A stretch of 64,000 bases of DNA. It comes from Vitis vinifera (lineage: Eukaryota > Streptophyta > Magnoliopsida > Vitales > Vitaceae). The stretch lies in NCBI RefSeq assembly GCF_030704535.1, contig NC_081812.1, forward strand, positions 18,175,501 through 18,239,500. Direction: 5' to 3'. Positions 11,481 to 22,253 of the stretch are shown here, piece by piece (the stretch's first letter is position 1; the number at the start of each line of letters is the position of its first letter). The notes below the pieces were generated by a model. It searched no databases, was not told the origin of the DNA, and saw only the letters and a program-made list of their open reading frames with translations. A program made the translations under genes and the position numbers.

Positions 11481-12554
11481 AATCATTCACTTCATATTGT
11501 GGTGTCAGTTGCACCTCTTAGGCCCATTTTCACTCTTCCCATACCCACCACATACCTATAACTCCAACCCACCATATTCACACCTCCATCTTTCAATATT
11601 CATGTCCATTCATCTCATTACCTCCTATCATCTTCCTAACCTACGTGCCCCCACCTCCAACTTCATATTCCACCATGCCCATCTCTCTATCCTCTAAACC
11701 CACTGCCCGCAACTCATTCACCAAACTCATGCCGTGCCCATCATTACACTTCCCACTCATGTCTTCATCTCACCATCCTCTAAATCTTCATCCTTCAATA
11801 CCCATTATCTCCACTGTCAAACCCATATCTCAAGCCAATCTTTTTCATGTTCAACACCTCAGGGCAAACCCACCATTCGACCATCCTTGAAGTTCATCAA
11901 CTCACCACCATGCTCCTCATTTCCGTCCCATATTCTGGATTGCCTTTAGGCAACTAGGCCCATAACTATTTAGTTCAAGGTGATGGTCCATAACTCTTCG
12001 TCACTGTGATGGTCAATGACCGAAATGGAGGAACAGAGCAGTCGTGGAGCTTAAACAACACATCAATGGCAGCCAGGAGTGTGCATGTAGTGGATAACCT
12101 AGATGCAGTGGTTTCAATGGCAGACATGAGCGTTCGGAACAGCACAGAAAGAAGGAAAATGAGTTATTTCTTGTGTGGAATGGGTAATCCCATTGATGAC
12201 CGCTGGCGATGTGACCACGATTGGCAAGACTACTCTTTCTACCGACTTCAAGATGGTTTTTCTCATCCAGGTACTGTGACATAAATGGATGATGAGGGGA
12301 CTGTTGAGTTTCACGTTCGGATTGGTTGAGTACTTGCTGAAGTATGTTGGCGTTTCCACGTTTGTGTATAATGTGACGAGCAAGATGGTTGAAGAAGAAC
12401 AGAAGGGCATGTGGAAGTGAGGGATGTCTCTTGAAGAGTGGGCGGAGGATGAGAGGAAGAAGGAAAATTTAAAAAAATGGGGAAGAAAAAGAAAAGAAAA
12501 TAAAATAAAAAAAAAGAAGAGAGGAGAGAGGGGTATGGGTCTTCGACGTGGGAT
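11481..12554. other. Unassigned stretch with strong strand asymmetry
   Basis: 11520-11935 is rich in C and T and very poor in G on the plus strand; open frames there follow from composition. 11950-12300 is balanced and unrecognised. 12420-12540 is purine-rich. No gene supported. Confidence 0.4.
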
Positions 12555-13620
12555 ATGGGCAAAGTTTGAAAAATCCCGATATTTCGCCAAAATATGGGAG
12601 AAATATCAAATATGAAGGTGGCTGAAACGAATCGGTTGGGCAAAAAATCGGAAAAATCGGTGATATTTTGGCGAAAAAATCGGAAGTCGCGTGTCGGAGG
12701 ATAGTGCGGAAAAAAAAACTCAATTTAAAAAAAAAACATATTTATCTTTTTAAATTTTTTTAATTATTCATTTAGAATTAAATATTTATCTTTTTGTTTT
12801 GAAAAAATCATTGATTTTTAGCAACTTTTTTGAAAAAAGGCCAATTTTTTAAAAAATATTTACCTTTTTTTTTTGTTTTTAAATTATTCATTTGTAATTT
12901 ATCTTTTATTTTAAATTTATATTATCAATTTATTGTATATTATGATTTTATTTTTAACTATTTTTCATATTTATCTCATTAATTCTATTTTAAAAAATCA
13001 ATATCACATCAATTATAAATATTTTTTATATTTATCCTTTTAATTTTAATTAATTTTAAAATATTAAAAATATAATTTTATTAAAAAATTGTTGAAATAT
13101 AAAAGCAATTAGTGAAGTTGTAATATTTTATAAATTAAAATTAATTTTCTAAGATAAATTATTTATATAGTTTTTTAATAATTTTAATTATTTAAATAAA
13201 TTAATGTTAATAGCAAAAATTGTAACTGCAAATTTGTAATAAAATTTTAGAAACTAAATCTCAAATACATTGTTTTATGTAAATCAATTTAATTTTTTAT
13301 TTAAAATGTCATAAAACATGTTTTAATCAAATTTGGTTTTAATTTTTAAAGTAAATTAATATAAATATATTAAAGGAATTTAAACTATTTTTCTGATAAA
13401 TATTATCTTTAATCATATTTATATAAATTACATTTATACAATAAATTTGATATGTGTATTTTCTTATTTTAATATTTTTTTAAAAAAAATTTTAAACATT
13501 TTTCATGAATTTTTAAACCATTTTTGTTCGATTGAGATTTTTATTAAAATATATACCTATATTTTTCGATATTTTCATATCGATACATTTGTTTTTATCG
13601 ATATTTCAAACATTGGGCAT
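12555..13620. mobile_element. Non-autonomous TIR DNA transposon, copy 1 of a two-member family in this window
   Basis: The left end ATGGGCAAAGTTTGAAAAAT pairs with the right end: the reverse complement of 13600-13620 reads ATGCCCAATGTTTGAAATAT, about 17 of 21 positions alike. The left subterminal zone (12568-12710) repeats GATATTTCG and AAATCGG motifs; the right one has TCGATATTT repeats. The interior is AT-rich and non-coding. It is homologous in order to the element at 60291-61287 (for example TTTTAACTATTTTTCATATT then ATCTCATTAATT, and TTTAATCATATTTATAT near the right end). No transposase is present. The target duplication is unclear; GGAT flanks both ends at 12551-12554 and 13621-13624. 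It is older than copy 2. Confidence 0.65.
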
Positions 13621-15120
13621 GGATAGGAGAGAGAAAATGAAGGGTTGGTGGAGTAATTAGGAAAAAGAAGAAGAAAAATATAGGAAAATAAAAAGAAATA
13701 AAGGAAAAGAATATATATATATAAAAAATAATAGAAAAAAAATGGGGAGAATAGAAAGAAAATGAATATCAAAATCAATAAAAGAAGTGAAAAAGGTAAA
13801 ATAAAATAAAAATTTAAAAAAAAAAAAACAAAAAAAAATTAAATGGCATAAGTGGAAAAAAAAAAACAAATATATCAGGTTTGAAATTTAAGAATAAAAT
13901 TCGGTTCAAAATCAATAAAAAAATAAATTTTTGACAAATTTTGATATCTACGAGTATTTTTATATACAAAATTTTAAAAAGATTATTTAGTAGATACAAT
14001 TTCAATTTTTTTAAAATTGTAATAACTTCTACATAAAAAACCTCTTCAAATTTTATATTAAAAACTATAATAATTTTTAAAAATAGAATGAAAAAATTTA
14101 TATATTAAAAAATTCTTACTACCAGAAACAAATAAAAAATTAAAATAATTTTTGAGAAGAAAATCTTTAATTTGTTTTTTAAATAACTTTAATGTACGGA
14201 TATAATTTTTTAAAAATGGTTTGACTTGTTATTTGTAATATATTATATAACAAAATCAACTTTTTAAATAATTACCTATTAAGTATTTATTCAAGTATTA
14301 TTTCAAGTGATTTGTGACATTTTTTAAAGTGAATTTCAAATATTTGTCCTACATTTTTTTAGAAAACATTTTAAATTTTTTTAAGATTACTCTAAAAGGA
14401 ACTTATATATACATATATTGTGGTAGATGTGTAAAATATACCATAAGGGTTTGTCATTTCTAAAATCTTGACTAAATACACTTGATTCATAAATTTTAAA
14501 TTTTATCAAATAATTCATTTATTTTGGATAAGAGTAAATGGAATGAAAATCACGTATTGAAACGATGTTGGAGAGTAGAGGTAATGAAAACAACAAATGA
14601 AAATTTGATAGCCAAGAGTATAGTTAATGAAAGTAACAAATGAAAAATGGCAGTAGTGAGTAAAGTTAATGAAAATGATAACGGATATGAAAAAAGTAAA
14701 AGTAATGAGAATGATAAAAAAAATCGATAGGAGAAAGTAAAGTTAATGAAAATAACAAATGAAAACGATACGAAAAAGTAAAGGTAACGAGAATAATAAA
14801 TAAAAATGATAGTGGTGATATTGGATGAAATTTAAAATCAATAACGATAAAGCATATTTAGTCAAAACATAATATGAGGTAAATCAGATTAATCATATGA
14901 AATTATTATAAGATTTTAATCAAACCAACATTTAATAATGATATAAGAATATTAATTACATTGTTTCACTTGTTACATAACAACAATAATACATTACCAA
15001 ATCATTAGAAATTAATTGAAACTCCTATGAATTTACTGGCCTAACTTTGTTTTGTACCTTTTTTTTTTTTTTTTTCAATTTAATAATCGGAAGTGGGATG
15101 TAAATTTCTACAATATATCC
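13621..15120. other. AT-rich spacer
   Basis: 13630-13870 is purine-rich low-complexity DNA. 13870-14520 is AT-rich with nothing recognisable. 14840-15120 is AT-rich, ending in a T-run at 15060-15075 before the VPS55 leader. Confidence 0.45.
14575..14825 (+). repeat. Imperfect minisatellite, GTAAAGTTAATGAAAATGAT-type units
   Basis: Five to six diverged units built on GTAAAGTTAATGAAAATAAC followed by AAATGAAAAYGATA, each about 45-55 bases. Non-coding. Confidence 0.6.
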
Positions 15121-16960
15121 GGTTCAGCAGAAGCGGCAGCTACACTTAGGCACGCGTGCAGCAAGTAGAAAGTATTTTTAGATGAATCATATCGGCAAGT
15201 TGAGATAAATTCAGGGTTACCCGCGACAACTTACCTATAGGCTACAAGCGAGCAAGTTACCGGAGAGAAGGGTTTGGCTTCTTTTTGATTCCTTCCTCCC
15301 TTGGATCTTTTGCCTTGGTGTGTAGCGAATCTTTCCCCTTCTTCTCTCCGGTCCCCTCTTTCTAATTGCTTAGAAATGGCCATGACGATCGAAGGTACGA
15401 TCCTTACTTTTCCATTTCCAATTCGCTTTACTTTTCCTGTAACCCGATCCTTCATTGCCAATTCGATTTTTTCGAAGGCTTCACAGATTCAAGAAAATTG
15501 GTGTTTGATTTACTTTGATTTCATGACTTTCATCGTGTAATCGGAAGACGAAAATTTTGTGATTCAAATTTTTTTTATTTGTTAAATTTTCCCGAAAGCC
15601 AAACAGAGGATTAGGGTTTTAAATGACGAATACATGGAACTGATGGTGGGTGAGTAATGGAATATATTGATCATAGAAATGAGGGACATAAAGAGATGAA
15701 ATGGGATTGGAGTTGGTAGAAAATTTGTATTGGTTTGAACTTACCCCTTTTTGGTTGTCGAGCGATACAGAGGAGAAGGAAGGAAGGTATAATTTTTATT
15801 CTCTTGCCCTGAATAATGAACACAATAAAAGCTATGTTTAAAAAATTTACTTAATTTTCTTTTCCTTTCATTTCCTCATCAACCAAACAAAGCTCCTTTG
15901 CCTCGATACTCGTGGATGAGTCACATGTGTTTATTGCTTTGTTCTGGCTCAAATAACAGTTTCACTAGGTAGTAGGCGGGTTCGAGTTTACACTTGTTAA
16001 TTGTGACTTGTGAGTTAACTAATCATATCAGGGTATTGCTGCTTTTGATAAAATGGTGGCCGTCTTTGTGATTATAAACAAGAGATATGTCAACTAAGTT
16101 AAAGTTAGTAAAGAGGGAGGTTAACTTTTGCTAGTGATAGACATTTTCTTGATGTGATTTTCTTGGTTTTCATTTTCCTCGAGGAGAATTGAAACCAACT
16201 TCATTGCCAATTATAGAACTAGCTTTCCACGAAGAATGATTGTTGCCATAAACTCATTGTTCTCAGCAAATTTAGAAACATAGAATGGATTCTTGAAGCA
16301 AAAAACATTTCTTTTCAATGAAATGGCGATGCATGTCAAGTGTCATTTATGCTTGAACTGAAGTTTCTTATCATTTGCAAGAACTGGGGTGAGATCACCA
16401 AGTGAAAGCTGCTTCTGCATATGTTGTTCTCAAAATCCTCAAAACTCTTCCAGTTCAAAAGCAACCTATGATTTTCAAATACTTCATTTTTTATTTTTTA
16501 TTTTGATAAGCATGATTTTCAAATACTTCATGCCAGATCCAACCTTAAGGTCTTAAGTTGGCTGCAGTAATCGAGGAGCCCCCAACACTGTCACCATCCA
16601 ATTCCTCCCAAATTGAATCCGAAAACAAAGTTGTTATCATTGAATCTTAACTCTCCTATATTATGATTGATGCAGAGGGGCATTTGATCATTTCTTTGTT
16701 TAGTGGTTATGTTTGGTTGATCCAGTTATCTTCAATATAATATATCTTATATTTTTTGTCATATTCTTACTGCTTTTGGCGCTAATTGTTTTCTGTTTGC
16801 TGCATTGTCTTTGGGTATGCTGAATGGTTCATGTCCTCTACAGTGTAAGTTGGTATTGAATTTTTTATTTTGGCCTATTTTACAAAATGAAAAAAAAAAA
16901 AAAAATCTTCTAATTTCAAATATAACTTTATTTATTTGCAGCCTTGCTGGTCTTGCTTTT
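15121..16960 (+). promoter_or_regulatory. Promoter, 5' leader and probable leader intron of VPS55
   Basis: A GC-balanced leader-like stretch (about 15220-15394) ends at a possible donor GTACGA (15395). The 3' splice site is at 16940-16941 (TTTATTTGCAG), giving a leader intron of about 1.55 kb. The leader holds two upstream ATGs (15376, 15382). If this donor is used, they are out of frame with the main ATG at 16961 and open an overlapping upstream frame of about 60 codons. A different first-exon donor may therefore be the true one. Confidence 0.35.
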
Positions 16961-19900
16961 ATGTTTTCATCCAGTATCCTGCTGCAGATCCTGGTAAATT
17001 TTCTTAATCAGATTGGTAATAGATTTGTGGCAATTTCAGCAAAGGATGCTTATCAATTCTAAGTGCTTTGATTTGTTTGAGCCTATTAGATGGTTTCTCC
17101 TTTTATGGCACTTAGGCCTTTGATTATTTTCTCGAGACTTCATCCAATTCCTTATTAATTTGTGTATCAAATAGGTTTTCTTGGCTTTGCTCAACCTGTG
17201 AATGATGTGCGTTCTAATTTTGTGGGAGTAAAATTTCATAGGCTTATATCACATTATCAGGCTATCAACATAATTCTGTCTCTTAGGAATTTAATACTTT
17301 GCTTGGTGTTTTGCTTTCACATTGTTGAAACATAGTGTAGCATGGACTAGGGAAAGGTGGACATAGCAACATCATCCAAATCAATTAGTTGAGAGGAAAA
17401 AATATGATTAAAGGTTTAACTTCTCTTCAAAATGGGAAAATAAAAAGAAAAATAAAACATCTAGATATAAATAATCTTCTCCACCTCTGTTCTTATTGCC
17501 CTTAAATTGCCACTACTCCCCTCTTTGATAATCTTGGTGTTGTATCGGACCATTAGTTGAACCTTTCTATCTGTTCTATGTGAGCAGAATACAACTTCTC
17601 ATGGTAGCAACTGAACGGCGTCTATTAGCTAGATATATGTTATGGACTTGAGCACTGAATGTCTCAAGAATTCATGTAATCCCCAAATCTCGGCCTATGA
17701 CACAATAAGTTGCTGAACTGATATTTTTGTCTTTTCTTTTTCCCCCCACTTTTTTTTTTTTGTTGTTTTTGATAGGCTATGATCCACTTATTAAATCATT
17801 AATCTAGATCTGCAGTCTCAACAAAAGTCATTCAGGTCTTCAATTTTTCTTCTTTAATACCCTATGGCATAATGAAGTGCATATTCTACTTAGCTCAGTA
17901 TGACTGATGTTTGCAATTCACTGATTTTGAAAATCCATTGAACAAAGAGGCAGATTAAGCACAATTTATATAACTAGGGACATGTTCCACCATTTCCTTG
18001 TTGTATATTCCTGTTGTTGAATGCGAATCTTTTTTCTGGGACTATTTTTTTTTTCTCTTAACTGAAAAAGCGTACACTCCTTTTGGATATTTTTTTGGTT
18101 GCTTTTTAAGCTTGCCTTTTTGTTTTTGATTGCAGGCTTGTGCACTATACAACAACTGGTGGCCAATGTTATCAGGTCTGTGAGTTTTTGACAAGTTGTA
18201 CTATCTATTTTTGGACCAGTGTTGCATTTGAAAGCTTGATTTTGTGAATTTTATGGTCAGCAGCTCTCATGTATATACTGGTGCCTATGCCTTGTTTGTT
18301 CTTTGGGGGTGGTTCCACTCAATTCTTAACCAGCCGAGATGGTGGGGGGTGAGTATTTCTTTGCTCAAGCTCTTTAAGATACTCAGGACTTGTTTCCTCA
18401 ATTTCACTATATACATTATTAGGTTTATTGGAGATCCTATATATGTCTTAAGTGGATTTTATCATTAGTTCCTTCCAAAAAATATTCTTTCTCTATGATA
18501 AGATATTTTGTATTATTCATTGATACATTTCTAGATCCTTATGCTGAACCCACAAGGAGATGATACAACAATGATTTAAATGCCAAATGGCATGGTTGAT
18601 ACTTGATAAAAGGAAGCATTGGGTGCATTTGCTTTGTATTAGCTGATTTGCTTAAGGTGTTCTATGCAACTAGTTTATTCCAATCAAATTCCCTGGGGCA
18701 GTATTAACAAAGCAACGAGATCCTTCATGTTGTATGGAAGCATAGGGCAGTTACATAACAAAGTAATGAGATCATTGATGATGTACAAAAGAGTGGCTAG
18801 CAATTAAGATGGGTATGTTTGCTGTGCATCTAAGATGGGAAGGACAAAATGAAACGGGGTCACATAAGAGAGAAATAGGAAAGATGCTTATAAGGTGACA
18901 AAATAAGATGAGCTGATTTAGTTGTTTAGTAATGTGAATGAATAGATATTAGTCATATTACTTTCTGAAACAAGTTATAACTTCAGGAATGATGAGTGAT
19001 GTGGTACTGACGAAAGGTTTTACATGGACCAGCAGCCACCCAAGAAACATGGATGGAAGTCCTGAGGATTGGAATGTGATTTCTAAGTTACTGTTTCATG
19101 TAGACTGTCTTATACAAGGGTTACATTCTTCTCATTAGGAATGAGAACATGTGTCTCATGTGGTGCATGCCAAATATATCTTGGAGAAACACTGATGATG
19201 ATATACAATGGCACTAAATAACTCATATGAAACATTTAATTACAGGTTATTTAAATCATTCATATAATTATGAGATGCAATAATTCATTCATTCTTAAAT
19301 ACAATTCAAATATCTGTGTGTATATATGAGTTATTTCCCCCCTTAAGCAAGTCTTATCTTTTAACCATGGTACTTTGTTGAATTTTGAACATCTCTGAAT
19401 CCTTTTTTTATTAGTAAAACATCCTGAAAATTTTGGTTTTTCTCTTTTTTCCCCCTAAATCTATAATATCTTTTATTTCTGTAAATTCTGAAAATGTGGG
19501 TGTGCGGTCCATCTCTGATGCTATATATGCAGTGGATCATATGGTACTTCCATGCCCTCATTTTTCTTGTTGACCGTTCCTTGTTAGATTGCTTGGATAT
19601 TTGTTGGCATCCTATTCATGAGAACTCTTCTTCCATGACTTGAAGCCAATACCAATTCTTAAAAGGAGCAAACTATCTGAATTATATAACTAACTCGAGG
19701 TTGTTAATCACAAATCCCTTTATTCCTTTTTGCATAGCATGCTGTGGAGAAATTAATTTCACCTGGGTGTGGTACTTGTGTTTACCTTGCTAAGAAACAG
19801 ATGTGCTCGAGTCAGTGCAAATCATGTTGACAGCTTGTCTTTTTTTCCCTACATCATTTGCCTCATAAATTTTCATTTCTTTAATTGTAGTTGGATAGAT

Positions 19901-20074
19901 GCGGCTAAGTTCTTAACAGGGGCATCAGCAGTGGGGAGCATAGCCATTCCTATTATCCTTAGGCATGCTGATCTGATAGGGAATGGAGCTATGTGGATTG
20001 AGTTCTTCTCCTTCCTCGTATTTGTCTGCACTGTCATGTGTTTTCATCATGCTAACCTTGAAGATGAATGGTGA
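16961..20074 (+). CDS. VPS55: VPS55/LEPROT-family endosomal membrane protein
   Basis: Four coding exons: 16961-16993, 18136-18175, 18264-18348, 19891-20074; 113 residues, the length of the short Arabidopsis homologue (At3g11530-like). The protein starts MFSSSILLQILACALYNNWW, then PMLSALMYILVPMPCLFFGG, then GWIDAAKFLTGASAVGSIAI, ending HHANLEDEW. Four hydrophobic segments are expected. The family (yeast Vps55, mammalian leptin-receptor overlapping transcript) works with Vps68 in late-endosome-to-vacuole sorting. Every junction obeys GT-AG and phase closes exactly. Exon 3 has a tandem acceptor (CAGCAG, 18258-18263), so an extra alanine is possible. The acceptor exon 16942-16993 also reads SLAGLAF in frame before the chosen ATG, so an upstream coding exon cannot be excluded. 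The 3'UTR probably reaches about 20460. Confidence 0.9.
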
Positions 20075-20724
20075 ACGAGCATTCTACATTGGAGATACAG
20101 CCGTGCAAGCGTTGTGTTGTTGATAATTTGGGCCAGTTTTAGTAGGTTACTTATAAAAATTATGAGCTGCATACAAGGAAAGGGAAAAAAAATGGAAAAC
20201 TTACCACTCTGTAACTCTGGAATCTGTTTCTGTGCATCTTCAGAAAACAGGTCTGATAAACTCATGTATTACTCCACTGTACTCGGTTTGCTCACTGTAA
20301 TGGGTTGGAGTTTGAGGTTGGAAATCTTATTTAACATTCTTAGAAGAGAAACTCTGGAAGAACGTTACTTCTCTTTTTCTTTCAAGCCAAGGTTTATTGG
20401 CTCCAATGAAAAAGAAATCTGTTTATATTCTGAAGTTTTATTATATTATGTTGTTCTTATTTAATATACATATAACTTGTAGTTTATTTTGATTTTATTC
20501 TCTGGTTCAAAGATGAAATGGTGATTGGTGCCCAACTCATGAATTGGAAGTTGATTATTGGATTTTTCTATTTATTTATTATTAAGGATTTTCAAACTTA
20601 TATTTTTTATTCATTCCAGATATTTAGGTGAGTTGCAAGCAAGGTGGATTCCTCTTATTTTTCATTGATAAAAAATGGGTTATTTGATTAAAAAGGTTAT
20701 TAAAAACTCGAAATTTAAAATTAA
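20075..20724 (+). other. 3'UTR and flank of VPS55
   Basis: Transcript-like sequence to about 20465, then AT-rich flank up to the transposon. No further gene. Confidence 0.4.
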
Positions 20725-21931
20725 GGGCCTGTTTGGTTGGTGTTTTCAAGAACTGTTTTTTGTTCTTGAAAACAAAAAATATTAAAAACTTGTTTGATTG
20801 AGAAAATTGTTTTTGTTTTTCTTATTCTCCATGTTCTCAAAATTGCACTTTTTAGAGAACAAAAAAAATGGTATTTTGTCGACTTTTTGACTGTTTACAG
20901 AATAAAAAAAGTTATAAAGAGAACATCTATTCTTCGTGTTTTTTTTTTCAAATCCGAGCTTTTTTTTTATTATTGTTGTTAGTTTTTTTATTTTTCTCGT
21001 TTATATTTTCCTGTTTGGATGCTGAGAAAAGTGGGGAACAAGAATGAAAATAGAAAAAGAAAATTTTTGATTTTTCCAATTTCTTAGTTTTGATTTTTTT
21101 TTTGAGTTGTTTTGTTAAAAAAAAACAAAAAACTTGCTTAAGGATATGGAAGAGAAAGAAAAGGAGTTACTTTGAGAGGGTTTTACAGGTGACTTTTTCT
21201 TAGTTTTGAAGAAGATGAGAGACGACTAAGGGTGAGGGTAGTCATTTATAAATAAGGTAATAATATTGGGTAAATACTTTTCTCAATAGTGGAACGGGCA
21301 TATTAGGTGGTAAAATCTATTGGTCAACCCAAGCAAAACGCCATCTTCAATGACCATCTCCTTCCTTGGAAAGTGACCATCTCCTTCCTTGCATTTATTT
21401 TCATGTCTTATTTATTTTATTTACAAGCTTGTTAGGTAAAAATTAGTTGTAAAAATTAAATTAATTCTTTTAAAATTTTTTTATCTCATCTTAATAAAAT
21501 ATACTATAATTTTTAATAAAATTAAAGATTAAATCAAGAAAAAAATGTTAATAAAAATAATTTTATCATGTTTGATTTATTTAAAAAAAATATAAAAAAT
21601 ATTTTTGTTTTAAAATTAATAAAATAAATAATTTTTTTAATTTAAATGAACTGTGTATCTAAAAATTATTTATAAATTTATAATATAAAGTTACTTGAAG
21701 AAAACATTTTATTAATTGGAAAAGAAAAAAAAAACATCTTTCAAACATGTTTTTTGTTTTACTTGTTCTAAAAAACTTTTTTATTAACTCAATCAAACAT
21801 GTTTTTGAGAACAAAAACGGTTTTCCAAAATTCAGTTCTCAAACACAATTTTTTTCTTCTAAAAGCACTAAAGCCTATTCTCAAAAACTGTTTTTCAGAA
21901 CAGTTTTAAAAAACATTAACCAAATAGACCT
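20725..21931. mobile_element. PIF/Harbinger-like non-autonomous element, 1.2 kb
   Basis: The left end GGGCCTGTTTGGTTGGTGTT and the reverse complement of the right end, AGGTCTATTTGGTTAATGTT, are imperfect inverted repeats, both flanked by TAA (20722-20724 and 21932-21934). That is the 3-bp TTA/TAA duplication typical of PIF/Harbinger and Tourist elements. Both arms are long and internally palindromic (words like GAACAAAAA and TTTTTGTTCTTGAAAAC). The middle (about 21160-21420) is less AT-rich and contains an imperfect direct repeat of TGACCATCTCCTTCCTTG. No transposase. Confidence 0.7.
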
Positions 21932-22222
21932 TAATATTCTCATTATTTTTATTTTTATTTTTTTTGTAAAAATAACTTTATATTTATATATATATATATT
22001 AGAAATGGTGAAGGATATTTATATTAAAAATAGATTATTTTTTAAATAAAAATACGGGAAAAATTAGATTCACAAATTGAGTGATCGCTTCATCATAAAA
22101 AATCTTTATTCCATTAATAATTATAGAATTAGGATGGAAAAGTTTCATTTATCATAAATTATTTTGTTTAAGTACATAATAACTTTTGGTAATGGTAGAA
22201 TTAAAATGGGAAAAGTTTCATT

Positions 22223-22253
<31 letters not shown>

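Noticed and set aside
11443-11949. Overlapping plus-strand frames of 70-100 codons
   Set aside because: The near absence of G removes stop codons by composition; products are P/S/H-rich without domain.
12006-12643. Frames of 90-158 codons on both strands
   Set aside because: Mutually overlapping, no recognised domain, and partly purine-rich low-complexity DNA running into the transposon end.
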